The position numbers and the translations under genes are program-made. Shown in pieces: positions 50,812-59,001 of a stretch of 64,000 bases of DNA (within the stretch, counting starts at the first letter, position 1; each line of letters begins with the position of its first letter). The notes under the pieces were generated by a model. The model worked only from the letters and a program-made list of their open reading frames with translations, had not been told where the DNA came from and ran no database searches. Where the stretch lies: the NCBI RefSeq assembly GCF_003641145.1, contig NZ_CP032744.1:372001-436000 (forward strand), in the 5' to 3' direction. Origin of the DNA: Lactiplantibacillus paraplantarum. Lineage in GTDB: Bacteria > Bacillota > Bacilli > Lactobacillales > Lactobacillaceae.

Positions 50812-52083
50812 ATGTTAAATCCAAAGTTTGTTCGTAATAACCCAGAACTGGTTAAGGCTAAGCTTCAGTCACGGAAAGTTGATCCGGCTGAGGTCGATGA
50901 ATATCTACAGTTAGACCAACAAAACCGCGATGCAATTACTAAGGTTGAAGGCTTGAAGAAGAAGAAGAATAAGTTGACGGAACAAATTGGCCAAAGTGAT
51001 CCGCAATCAGAGACGGGGCAAGCATTGATTCAACAAGTCAAACAGCTGAACGGTGATATTAAGAGTACGGAAGCCGCCCAGACGGAAGTTAACGATCGGC
51101 TTCATTACTTAGCCATTCGTTTCCCGAACCTCCCAGCCGATGATGTACCAGTCGGTCCTGACGAAGATAGTAACGTTGAGATGCGTAAGCATGGCAACAT
51201 TCCAACCTTTGATTTTAAGCCTAAGGCGCACTGGGAATTAGGTGAAAGCTTAGGAATCTTGGATTTTGACCGGGCAGCGAAAGTCTCAGGCGCACGCTTC
51301 GTCTACTATAAGGACGCTGGCGCACTGTTAGAACGGGCAGTTTACAGTTTTATGCTGGATCTGCACACGCAAAAGCAAGGGTATCACGAAATCATTCCAC
51401 CATACTTGGTGAACGCCCAGACGATGTATGGGACTGGCCAATTTCCTAAGTTCAAAGAAGACGTCTACACGGTTGAATCTTCAGGAATGACGTTGATTCC
51501 AACGGCTGAAGTACCGCTGACCAATTACTACGCGAATGAAATCTTATCTGAAGATCAATTACCAACGTACTTCACGGCGATGACGCCCTGTTATCGGTCC
51601 GAAGCGGGGAGTGCTGGTCGTGATACTCGGGGCTTGATTCGCATGCACCAATTTCACAAAGTCGAGATGGTTAAGTACTGTAAACCAGAGAATTCATACG
51701 ATGAGCTCGAAAAATTAACGGATAATGCCGAAGAAGTGTTACGCGAATTAGGGCTTGCATACCATGTTATCAAGCTTTCAACGGGTGATACTGGTTTCTC
51801 ATCGGCAAAGACCTACGATGTTGAAGTGTGGATGCCAGAACAAGGCGTTTATCGGGAAATCAGTTCATGCTCTAATTGCTTAGATTTCCAAGCGCGTCGG
51901 GCGATGATTCGTTACCGGAAAGCTGATGGGACGGTCGATTACGTTCATACACTAAATGGTTCCGGGCTAGCTGTTGGTCGGACGGTGGCGGCAATTTTGG
52001 AAAATTGCCAACAAGCCGATGGGACCGTTAAGATTCCCACAGTATTACAACCATACATGCATGGGATGACTGAAATAAAATAA
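50812..52083 (+). CDS. serS: Seryl-tRNA synthetase
   Basis: 423 aa class II synthetase. N-terminal coiled-coil arm (about 27-105) that holds the tRNA-Ser long variable arm; motif 2 [28 protein letters not shown] (about 262-289, quoted in part: [15 protein letters not shown]); motif 3 [14 protein letters not shown] (about 380). ATG 50812 after AAGGAGG. Controlled by the T-box directly upstream. Confidence 0.97.
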   Translation: MLNPKFVRNNPELVKAKLQSRKVDPAEVDEYLQLDQQNRDAITKVEGLKKKKNKLTEQIGQSDPQSETGQALIQQVKQLNGDIKSTEAAQTEVNDRLHYLAIRFPNLPADDVPVGPDEDSNVEMRKHGNIPTFDFKPKAHWELGESLGILDFDRAAKVSGARFVYYKDAGALLERAVYSFMLDLHTQKQGYHEIIPPYLVNAQTMYGTGQFPKFKEDVYTVESSGMTLIPTAEVPLTNYYANEILSEDQLPTYFTAMTPCYRSEAGSAGRDTRGLIRMHQFHKVEMVKYCKPENSYDELEKLTDNAEEVLRELGLAYHVIKLSTGDTGFSSAKTYDVEVWMPEQGVYREISSCSNCLDFQARRAMIRYRKADGTVDYVHTLNGSGLAVGRTVAAILENCQQADGTVKIPTVLQPYMHGMTEIK

Positions 52084-52146
52084 AATTATCATGAGAATAA
52101 ATTATTATTCAAATAATTTAATTGAGTGTTAAACTTAATATCACTA

Positions 52147-52197
52147 GGATTGAGATGGGTGCAGGCTAGAACTGTTATGATAATCTCAGTCCTTTTT
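52147..52197 (+). terminator. serS terminator
   Basis: GGATTGAGAT pairs with ATCTCAGTCC (52147-52156, 52183-52192, one G-U), then T5. Confidence 0.85.
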
Positions 52198-52258
52198 AAT
52201 TTAACATCGGAAATATTTAATCTTGCTAATTGGGCTCACATGAACGATAATTGTCACC

Positions 52259-52316
52259 GTGATAATATTTTATCGTAAAGAAAGGGTTTTCACGACTCTA
52301 AAGTGATATTTATCAC
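52259..52316 (+). promoter_or_regulatory. Operator-like dyads upstream of the serine permease
   Basis: GTGATATTTATCAC (52303-52316) is a perfect 14-bp palindrome of CRP/FNR style (GTGA-N6-TCAC). GATAATATTTTATC (52261-52274) is a second dyad with GATAA/TTATC arms. Both lie 120-175 bp before the permease start. The regulator is unknown. Confidence 0.6.
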
Positions 52317-52369
52317 AAAGCGACGCTTTACAGCGAGTCGAGACGTTAAATCTAATAGGAGGGTTATTC

Positions 52370-52402
52370 ATGCAGGTTATGTTAGCACATTCTCTGGTGT
52401 GA
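52370..52402 (+). CDS. 10-codon ORF in the serine-permease leader
   Basis: ATG 52370 is preceded by AGGAGGG at good spacing and encodes MQVMLAHSLV. Its last codons overlap a TCTGGT/ACCAGA hairpin with a 3-nt loop (52393-52407), 28 nt before the permease start. A regulatory leader peptide or a coupling ORF is plausible; expression not shown. Confidence 0.4.
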   Translation: MQVMLAHSLV

Positions 52403-52434
52403 CCAGAACAACGTTATAAAAAGGAGACTTAAAA

Positions 52435-53715
52435 ATGACAAATATATTTAAGGGTTGGAGAAAAAATGATACCTTTTGGATGCTGAGTTTGTTCGGAACC
52501 GCGATTGGGGCTGGCGTGTTATTCTTGCCTATTGGGGTTGGTACGGCTGGTATTCTTGGTATCATCATGATACTTATTTTAGCTCTGCCAACCACGTTTT
52601 TTGCTCACAGGGGCCTGAGTAGGTTTGTCCTGTCGGCTAAAAATGATGGTGATGACATTACTGATGTTGTTGAACAACATTTTGGCTTTAAGATTGGATT
52701 GCTTTTTACCATTATTTATTTCTTCTCCATTTATCCAATTTTATTAGTTTATTCTGTTTCTATTACGAATACGGTATCGAAATTTATTACCGACCAAATG
52801 CACATGCAAACACCACCTCGTTGGCTGTTGTCGTTAGTACTTGTTGGGATCCTCATTGGAATTGCACGCTTTGGTACCTCTTTGATTACCAAAGTTATGA
52901 GCGGTCTGGCCTTTCCATTTATTATTGTAATCGTTCTATTTTCCTTTTATCTTATTCCACATTGGAATGGCGCAATTCTCTCAACATTTTCCAGTTCCGT
53001 ATCTGGGGGACACTTGGTTGGAACTTTAGGAAACTTGTGGTTACTTATTCCTGTTATGATCTTTTCATTTAACCATTCGCCGATCATCTCTTCGTTTTCC
53101 GTTGCCGAACGTAAAGAATATAGTGGGGATGGTAAGGACAAAGTCGATAAGAAGATTTCGACAATTCTATTTTCAGCTGAAACATTGATGTTCGTTGTTG
53201 CGATGTTTTTTGTTATTAGTTGTACCTTGGCGTTGACCCCGGACCAAATTCTTGAAGCTAAGAATGAAAATGTCTCAATCCTTGATTACGTTGCGACTGC
53301 TTTTAATAGTCCAATTATTAAATATGTCTCTCCCGTGATTGCCTTTATTGCAATCGCCAAGTCCTTTTTAGGGCATTACCTAGGAACGAGTGAAGGCTTA
53401 CGTGGGATTATTCGTAAGATGGAAGAAAAATCCGACAAGACGCTTCCAAGTCGAACTGTTTCTACAATTGTTGACCTTGTTCTGCTACTAAGTGCCTGGA
53501 TAGTTGCCTGGATCAATCCTTCCATTATGGGAATGATTGAAACCATCATTGGACCAATCATTGCGTTTATCTTGTTCTTGATGCCAATGTATGCCATTCA
53601 TAAAAGTCCTAAGTTACAGCAATATGCCGGCAAACACAGTAATGTCTTTGTTGTGGTAATTGGCTTAATCGCAGTTAGTGGTATCCTGTTCAATATCATC
53701 AAATTGTTTGTTTAG
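52435..53715 (+). CDS. Serine/amino acid permease, HAAAP family (SdaC-like)
   Basis: 426 aa with about eleven membrane helices. The opening DTFWMLSLFGTAIGAGVLFLP matches the HAAAP (SdaC/TdcC) start; VFFVISCTLAL and FLGHYLGTSEGLRGI later are also typical. L-serine is the likely substrate because the serine dehydratase genes follow. ATG 52435 after AAAGGAG. Confidence 0.88.
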   Translation: MTNIFKGWRKNDTFWMLSLFGTAIGAGVLFLPIGVGTAGILGIIMILILALPTTFFAHRGLSRFVLSAKNDGDDITDVVEQHFGFKIGLLFTIIYFFSIYPILLVYSVSITNTVSKFITDQMHMQTPPRWLLSLVLVGILIGIARFGTSLITKVMSGLAFPFIIVIVLFSFYLIPHWNGAILSTFSSSVSGGHLVGTLGNLWLLIPVMIFSFNHSPIISSFSVAERKEYSGDGKDKVDKKISTILFSAETLMFVVAMFFVISCTLALTPDQILEAKNENVSILDYVATAFNSPIIKYVSPVIAFIAIAKSFLGHYLGTSEGLRGIIRKMEEKSDKTLPSRTVSTIVDLVLLLSAWIVAWINPSIMGMIETIIGPIIAFILFLMPMYAIHKSPKLQQYAGKHSNVFVVVIGLIAVSGILFNIIKLFV

Positions 53716-53880
53716 TAATCTGACTAAAATACGGGATGAATTCACATTGGTTAATATTATTGAAGCCAATTTTGTCATAAATCTCGTTACTAGTGTTATT
53801 GACGAGATTCTCATGACGGTGTTGGGGTTCGTGAGGGTCGCGAATCGAATGGCCATACTGGAGGCTAGATTAATTCAGAA

Positions 53881-54036
53881 ATGAAAGTTTTGATTACAAC
53901 GGCTTTGTGCTTTCTCATCAGTATAATTTTGGTGCTTGCTTGTGCCGTAATTTCAAGATTCATAAAGTTTAGAAATGGTGTACTGACGATGAATGCGCAA
54001 AGAAGTGCTAGTTGCCCGTGCCAAAGCTTAATTTAA
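53881..54036 (+). CDS. Possible small membrane peptide (51 aa)
   Basis: MKVLITTALCFLISIILVLAC opening is one hydrophobic helix followed by a basic stretch and a CPC motif near the C-terminus. No convincing ribosome binding site (only AGAAATG context). An overlapping upstream ORF ends in ATGA at 53881-53884. The 351-bp gap between permease and sdaAB is otherwise empty. Low support. Confidence 0.25.
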   Translation: MKVLITTALCFLISIILVLACAVISRFIKFRNGVLTMNAQRSASCPCQSLI

Positions 54037-54066
54037 CGTGATGATTCAAATAGGAGGATGACTAAA

Positions 54067-54720
54067 ATGACGGTGAACTATAAGAGTGTTTTTGATATTA
54101 TTGGCCCGATTATGATTGGGCCTTCCAGTTCCCATACTGCGGGGGCGTGTGCGATTGGTCGAGCAGCGAATAGCATTTTTCGGGAGAAACCGACAGATAT
54201 TGTCATTCATTACTATGAATCATTTGCTCAAACCCATAAGGGCCACGGAACGGACTACGCGATTATTAGTGGTATTCTTGGCTTTGATCCTGATGATAGC
54301 CGGGTCCCATATGCCATTGGTTTGGCCCGGGATCAGGGGATGAATATTACCTTTATCGAAGAGCCTGACGATAGCCCAATCAACCACCCGAACACCGCCA
54401 TCATTGACTTAAAGAATGATGATAAGCAAGTGACGGTCGCTGGATGCTCAATCGGTGGTGGGACCATCGAAATTCGTGAAATTAAGATGGATGGTTTTGA
54501 CGTTAAACCGAAAGGGCCACTTCCTATCTTGTTAGTTCAGGGTGGCGAGAATGACCATCAGCACGTGACCAAACAGTTGGCTGACCTAACTAAAGTAAAC
54601 GACCAACAGCATTATAAGACGGACCGGGGTAATTTATATGAATATGACTTGGATCGCCGTCTCAAACAGGATGAAATCAAAAAATTAGCGCAGGGACACG
54701 CAAATTTAGTTTACTTATAA
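54067..54720 (+). CDS. sdaAB: L-serine dehydratase, beta subunit
   Basis: 217 aa from ATG 54067, nine nt after AGGAGG; the ATG at 54058 touches that site and is unlikely. N-terminal SVFDIIGPIMIGPSSSHTAGA is diagnostic; a C-terminal ACT-like segment (about 145-217, LPILLVQGGENDHQHV) may bind serine. With the alpha subunit it deaminates L-serine to pyruvate and ammonia using a 4Fe-4S cluster. Confidence 0.95.
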   Translation: MTVNYKSVFDIIGPIMIGPSSSHTAGACAIGRAANSIFREKPTDIVIHYYESFAQTHKGHGTDYAIISGILGFDPDDSRVPYAIGLARDQGMNITFIEEPDDSPINHPNTAIIDLKNDDKQVTVAGCSIGGGTIEIREIKMDGFDVKPKGPLPILLVQGGENDHQHVTKQLADLTKVNDQQHYKTDRGNLYEYDLDRRLKQDEIKKLAQGHANLVYL

Positions 54721-54739
54721 TCAGGGGAGGTCAGTTATT

Positions 54740-55639
54740 ATGTATATGAGCGTAGCAGAACTAGTAACAGCAGCCAAGGAAACTAAGAAGCCAATCTACG
54801 AATTAATGATTGAACAAGAGATGGAAACATCGCAAACAAGCCGCGAAGAAATCTGGCACACGATGGGGCGGAATCTAGACGTCATGGAAGCTGCTGTTAA
54901 TAAGGGGGCTGCTGGCGACGGGGTCTATTCAACGACTGGTTTGACTGGTGGTGAAGCTGTTCTCTTGAAAAAGTATCGTCAAAAAGGGCACAGCTTATCA
55001 GGAGATACGATGATGCAAGCTGTTCAGAACGCGATTTCAACTAATGAAGTTAACGCTTCGATGGGAGTCGTCTGTGCGACACCAACGGCTGGATCAACGG
55101 GGACGCTACCTGGTGTGATCTTCACGTTGAAAGACCGAATGAACCTCAACCGTGATCAGATGATCCAGTTCCTATTTACAGCTGGCGCCTTTGGGATGGT
55201 CATTGCTAATAATGCTGGAATTGCTGGTGCGACTGGCGGTTGCCAAGCTGAAGTTGGTAGTGCGTCGGCGATGGGCGCGGCAGCCGCAGTTGAAGTGGCT
55301 GGTGGGACGCCCGAACAAAGCGCCGAAGCTTTGGCCATGGCTATTAGTAACTTGCTAGGATTGGTCTGTGATCCCGTTGCTGGGTTAGTTGAATTACCGT
55401 GTGTTAAGCGGAATGCGATTGGGGTCGGTAATGCGCTGATTGCGGCTGACATGGCTTTGGCTGGTTGCACGAACAAGATTCCAGCGGATGAAGTCATTGC
55501 TGCGATGGATAAAGTCGGTAAGGGCTTGCCAAAGGCGCTTCGAGAAACTGGTTTGGGTGGTCTAGCAGCGACACCAACCGGTATTCGGATGAAAGAAAAG
55601 ATTTTTGGGCGATCGACTAATTCACAAGTTCATGCATAA
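54740..55639 (+). CDS. sdaAA: L-serine dehydratase, alpha (iron-sulfur) subunit
   Basis: 299 aa. Cluster cysteines lie in VVCATPTAGSTGT (about 117), GGCQAEVG (about 171) and LVCDPVAGLVELPC (about 211-224). Substrate loop residues SLSGDTMM appear near 89. ATG 54740 after GGGGAGG. 19 nt after sdaAB, closed by the terminator at 55650. Oxygen sensitivity of the cluster is a family property. Confidence 0.95.
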   Translation: MYMSVAELVTAAKETKKPIYELMIEQEMETSQTSREEIWHTMGRNLDVMEAAVNKGAAGDGVYSTTGLTGGEAVLLKKYRQKGHSLSGDTMMQAVQNAISTNEVNASMGVVCATPTAGSTGTLPGVIFTLKDRMNLNRDQMIQFLFTAGAFGMVIANNAGIAGATGGCQAEVGSASAMGAAAAVEVAGGTPEQSAEALAMAISNLLGLVCDPVAGLVELPCVKRNAIGVGNALIAADMALAGCTNKIPADEVIAAMDKVGKGLPKALRETGLGGLAATPTGIRMKEKIFGRSTNSQVHA

Positions 55640-55649
55640 AAGTGTCGCG

Positions 55650-55689
55650 AAAAGATGATGAGCTTACTAAAAGCGAGATCATCTTTTTT
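55650..55689 (+). terminator. sdaAA terminator
   Basis: AAAAGATGAT pairs with ATCATCTTTT (55650-55659, 55678-55687), then T residues. Confidence 0.9.
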
Positions 55690-55721
55690 AATTAGATGTT
55701 TATACAGTTACATGTATTAAC

Positions 55722-55742
55722 ATTTTATCAGTGTGATAAAAT
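55722..55742 (+). promoter_or_regulatory. Operator-like palindrome upstream of the YheO-type regulator
   Basis: ATTTTATCA and TGATAAAAT (9-bp arms) flank GTG. It overlaps the probable promoter (TAATAT follows at 55742-55747). The same TTATCA/TGATAA arms occur at 57177-57188. Confidence 0.7.
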
Positions 55743-55789
55743 AATATTAAGTCATAACGTTGTAAAAAAATAGTGAGGTGAGTGCCGTT

Positions 55790-56518
55790 ATGCAAAAACC
55801 ATTAACAGCTGAGCAAGAATATGTACGCGAGTTTATTCCGTTTGTTGATTTTTTAGCAGATATCCTAGGCCCAAGTAGTGAAGTTGTCTTGAACGACTTG
55901 TTGGATTTGAATCACTCCGTTGTGGCGATTCGCAATTCCCACATATCGCATCGGCAAGTGGGTGATCCTGCAACTGACTTAGCACTGCGGACGATGAAGG
56001 CTGGTAAAGCTGAAAAGCGGGATTATTTAGCTAACTATAAGGGTGTTTCGCAAGGTAAGCACTCACTACGGTCATCGACTTACTTTTTGCGATTGGATGG
56101 TGAGATCGTTGGGATGATTTGTATCAACACGGATGATAGCGCCTTAGATGATTTGCAGGAACAAGTGTTGAAGGTCATGGCAAGCTACAAGCATTTGAAC
56201 TCACCGACGATTCATCAACTTAAAGGTACCCCGGCTAGGGAAACGATCCATGACACGCCCGTCGCACCGGAGCATCTGACAACTTCCATCACTGATTTGG
56301 CGCGGGAAGTGACCCAAGTAGTTTGTGCCAAGTATGGGGTCTCTGTGGAATATTTAAAGCAAAATGAAAAGTTAGAAATTGTGCGTAGCTTATATCATCA
56401 AGGTTACTTCCTATTGAAGGATTCAGTTAGCGAGGCCGCTAAAGTACTGAAAGTTTCTGATCCGAGTGTTTACCGTTATTTGCAGACCGTCAAAGATGAA
56501 GATCTACAGCAGAATTGA
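55790..56518 (+). CDS. YheO/DauR-family transcriptional regulator
   Basis: 242 aa from ATG 55790 (GTG 55778 overlaps the GAGGTGAG site). N-terminal YheO-like PAS domain (about 8-115; FVDFLADILGPSSEVVLNDL, SVVAIRNSHISHRQVGDPATDL) and a C-terminal HTH (about 195-242; VKQNEKLEIVRSLYHQGYFLLKDSV then VSDPSVYRYL). DauR/YheO proteins often control amino acid catabolism, so the serine cluster is the likely target. Confidence 0.87.
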   Translation: MQKPLTAEQEYVREFIPFVDFLADILGPSSEVVLNDLLDLNHSVVAIRNSHISHRQVGDPATDLALRTMKAGKAEKRDYLANYKGVSQGKHSLRSSTYFLRLDGEIVGMICINTDDSALDDLQEQVLKVMASYKHLNSPTIHQLKGTPARETIHDTPVAPEHLTTSITDLAREVTQVVCAKYGVSVEYLKQNEKLEIVRSLYHQGYFLLKDSVSEAAKVLKVSDPSVYRYLQTVKDEDLQQN

Positions 56519-56642
56519 ACGACGTAATTGTAAGCGATTAATTAAATCGTAGGCTCACCATTATTGAATTTACGTGATGGTGACAAGGCTTTACAGAGGC
56601 AAAGTAGAAATTGCTACAGCCACAAATCGTCATAATTATTGG

Positions 56643-56691
56643 AAAATGCGTCAGCCAACACGGGATATTAGTGTGTTGGCTGACGCATTTT
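56643..56691 (+). terminator. Strong hairpin after the YheO-type regulator (bidirectional)
   Basis: AAAATGCGTCAGCCAACAC (56643-56661) pairs perfectly with 56673-56691 over 19 bp, loop 11 nt. T4 follows on one side and A4 precedes on the other. Confidence 0.92.
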
Positions 56692-57325
56692 AAATCAGTT
56701 TTGTTTTTTCGAACTGGGCGGCCCCAATTAACGCAGTCTTCAGTCGTGGCCGGTCAATTCTCCATTCGTAGAGCCAGTAATGCTAATAAGCCATAGCGAG
56801 CTAGTGGCTGAGAAATGGCATATCAGCGAACGCCGCTAAAATTGCGATTAAGCGCTTGATAACGACTCGGTAGCTAATTGTGAAGGGGCATGTCGTGAGG
56901 ACTGAAATCTACTTGAATCCTAAGGTGCATACTACAGATAAACAATCGTGGCAATCAGGCAGAGGCCAACAGTTTATTCATTAGTGTTTTCCTACCATAG
57001 CATTTAAAATTAGTCATATATTTTCATGGGATTCAGGTTTGGAAAGCAGCCGGTTTTTATGAAAGTTTGTTTAGAATGATATTTCTGAGGATTACGGTGG
57101 AAATTTTCTGTGTGTTATTAAGAATTATCAGAACAGGGCTGTTAATGGCTTTATCGATTTGGTAATCAACTGATTATTATCATGATAAATCTCATGCAAT
57201 TTTCATTAGCTAAAATCAAGTTGAAAGGCTGGTGTAGTGGGGATCAATTACTATTTTTGTCAGTTATCAAAGATTATCAAATCGTATCATATACCGTTGA
57301 GCGGCATATTATATGGTATTATGAT
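56692..57325 (+). other. Gene-free region with TTATCATGATAA palindrome and promoter
   Basis: No credible ORF. TTATCATGATAA (57177-57188) is a perfect palindrome. TTGAGC (57297-57302), 17 bp and TATGAT (57320-57325) form the promoter for the next gene. The composition changes to AT-rich after about 57000. Confidence 0.55.
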
Positions 57326-57349
57326 GAATAATAAATGGAGGTGATGCCA

Positions 57350-57544
57350 ATGTTGACACCGAACGAAATTCGACGCCGGTTACGACGCGATTTGTTTACA
57401 ATTGCCGAAGCTTATCAGATTGGTTTTGAGAGTCGCTTGTATACGGAAACCGAATATGAAAACTTAAAGCAGACGTTATTGCAGTTGCGCGAACTTAATA
57501 TGAAGCCCCAACATATTAAACAGCTGCTTGCGATTAACGGGTAA
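57350..57544 (+). CDS. Small hypothetical protein, helical
   Basis: 64 aa from ATG 57350, eight nt after GGAGG; two earlier in-frame ATGs overlap that site. Sequence begins MLTPNEIRRRLRRDLF and continues with charged helices (YENLKQTLLQLRELN). Basic N-terminus and Leu-rich middle suggest a small nucleic-acid or protein-binding helix bundle. Family not recognised. It has its own promoter and terminator, which supports a real gene. Confidence 0.65.
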   Translation: MLTPNEIRRRLRRDLFTIAEAYQIGFESRLYTETEYENLKQTLLQLRELNMKPQHIKQLLAING

Positions 57545-57618
57545 CAGGTCGTTATTAATTAAATAAGGAAGTGATTAGTGATGAATGCTGATAGTCCATC
57601 AGGTTCAATTCAGTCCAG

Positions 57619-57672
57619 AGAGTGCTAATGCCAGTGATATTCATCACACGCATTAGCACTCTTCTATTTTTT
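57619..57672 (+). terminator. Terminator of the small hypothetical gene
   Basis: AGAGTGCTAATGC pairs perfectly with GCATTAGCACTCT (57619-57631, 57650-57662), followed by TCTATTTTTT. Confidence 0.93.
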
Positions 57673-57814
57673 ATAATACATATGCGTTGTGCTAGTTAGT
57701 CTGTCATGAATCATGGTTAAAACGTGCCAAACAGTTAAGATCAAAAACAGCCAGCTTAGGCCCGCTGGAAAAAGTGCGAGTTAGCGTAAACATGCTTTGC
57801 TAGTTCGTTCTAAG

Positions 57815-58081
57815 CCGACTTCCAGGCATTTCTGCCAATTGCTGGAACGCGGTGGACACAGATTTAAGCCGAAAACCACGTCTTAAATACTGGTCTTCCA
57901 CGCCCCAATGCAATATTGTCGAAATGTGTTCGGGTCAGACTGAGACTTCCGGTTAGCTACGCTATGCCGCCAAGCGGAAATTCACCGCTTAACGTCATAG
58001 CTAGGCTAATCCTCAGTCTCACCCCGTCTGAACCTCACACTCTGGAACCGCTGAGCATTGGCCGAAACGCCTTCCAGTCGG
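57815..58081 (+). repeat. Multi-branched palindromic element A
   Basis: Outer arms 57815-57839 and 58057-58081 (25 nt each) pair with an internal loop at positions 7-9 of each arm. Inside are ATTTAAG/CTTAAAT (57862-57868, 57882-57888) and a long imperfect stem: GTTAGCTACGCTATG (57952-57966) with CATAGCTAGGCTAAT (57996-58010), extended outward by GTCAGAC/GTCTGAAC. The latter encloses AAGCGG/CCGCTT. It is related to element B in inverted orientation. Non-coding. Confidence 0.8.
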
Positions 58082-58339
58082 GATAGTATTCGAATGGCAG
58101 ACATCGACGTACCCAATTTTTTAATGAACTAGTCGTTGCTTTTCACGATCAGTAATTTTGTCATTCAACTGTCAAACTGATAATGCTATTGTGATAGTTT
58201 ATCTGATTCTAAATCACGATACTAGTATTAAAAAATAGTCAATGATAGCTTAGTGTTTAATTGAAGTTCCAATATCAGAATATACAACGAGCAATTGTAC
58301 CAAGTTAAGTGGCCGTTTATCTGCCATTCGAGCGGCTTA

Positions 58340-58508
58340 CCGGCCGTAGGGGCTGGGTGACAATGCTCAGTAGCCAAATTATTCTTAGTCGGAAGTGAAC
58401 TGCTTCCGGCTTAGAATAAGACTCGTATTTGAGATGACGCGGGTTGGGCGTTAGCTCAAATCGACGTCGGCTGCGTTCCAGCAATTGGCACCCAGCCCCG
58501 GAGGTCGG
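58340..58508 (-). repeat. Multi-branched palindromic element B (inverted relative of A)
   Basis: Outer arms 58340-58364 and 58484-58508 pair over 25 positions with the same internal loop as element A. Inside are ATTCTTAGTCGGAAG/CTTCCGGCTTAGAAT (58381-58395, 58403-58417) and ATTTGAG/CTCAAAT (58427-58433, 58455-58461). GCGTTCCAGCAATTGGCA (58473-58490) is the exact inverse of 57833-57850 in element A. A 75-codon minus-strand ORF here merely reads through the palindrome. Confidence 0.8.
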
Positions 58509-59001
58509 CATAGGACGCACACGTGCTGATGAACAACAAACCACCTAACCAGCATGTTTTAATCATGATTTATCCCAAACAGTAACTAGTGCAACGCGTA
58601 TTACAGTGTTCTAGTTAGCATTTGTCATTTGAACACGATTAAGATGTGCCGCTTAGTTGGATCTTTGTTAGTCAGTACAACACATACGGAGGGATACATA
58701 GTATTATAATAGTGAAATAGGTGGCCGATAATGGCGTTATTCATGTAATAGTTCTAACTGTTGTCATCAGGACAAGCTGCACTGCGTCGTAACTTTGGAC
58801 GGCACCTTAAATTGTGTGAATTTACCTTAATTATCTTACCAAATCATTTACGAAAGCGCTTAAATTAGTCGAGTTGATGATTTTATTGCGTAAAAAGATT
58901 ACAGTTTCCTGATATTGGTTGTATTTTTGACAGAGATTCTTTATTATGGTTAATGATTGTATGATACAGTGTGACACTTATTTAGCGAGGAAAGTTATGT
59001 T
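58509..59001 (+). other. Gene-free murA upstream region
   Basis: No ORF called. TTGACA at 58927-58932 with TAATGA 18 bp later is a weak promoter candidate for murA; TATGAT at 58960 is an alternative -10. A GAAAGCGCTTAAA sequence (58852-58864) only loosely resembles a cre site. Confidence 0.35.

Noticed and set aside
53678..53884. 68-codon ORF overlapping the end of the serine permease
   Set aside because: Most of its start lies inside the permease in another frame and no ribosome site is visible; only the 51-codon ORF after it is kept, at low confidence.
56611..56796. 61-codon ORF after the YheO-type regulator
   Set aside because: It contains the strong bidirectional terminator hairpin, so it is not a gene.
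58317..58544. 75-codon minus-strand ORF in the palindromic region
   Set aside because: It reads straight through element B; the coding appearance comes from the stems, and no ribosome site precedes it.
58852..58864. cre site upstream of murA
   Set aside because: GAAAGCGCTTAAA deviates from the consensus at two key positions and murA is not a catabolic gene.
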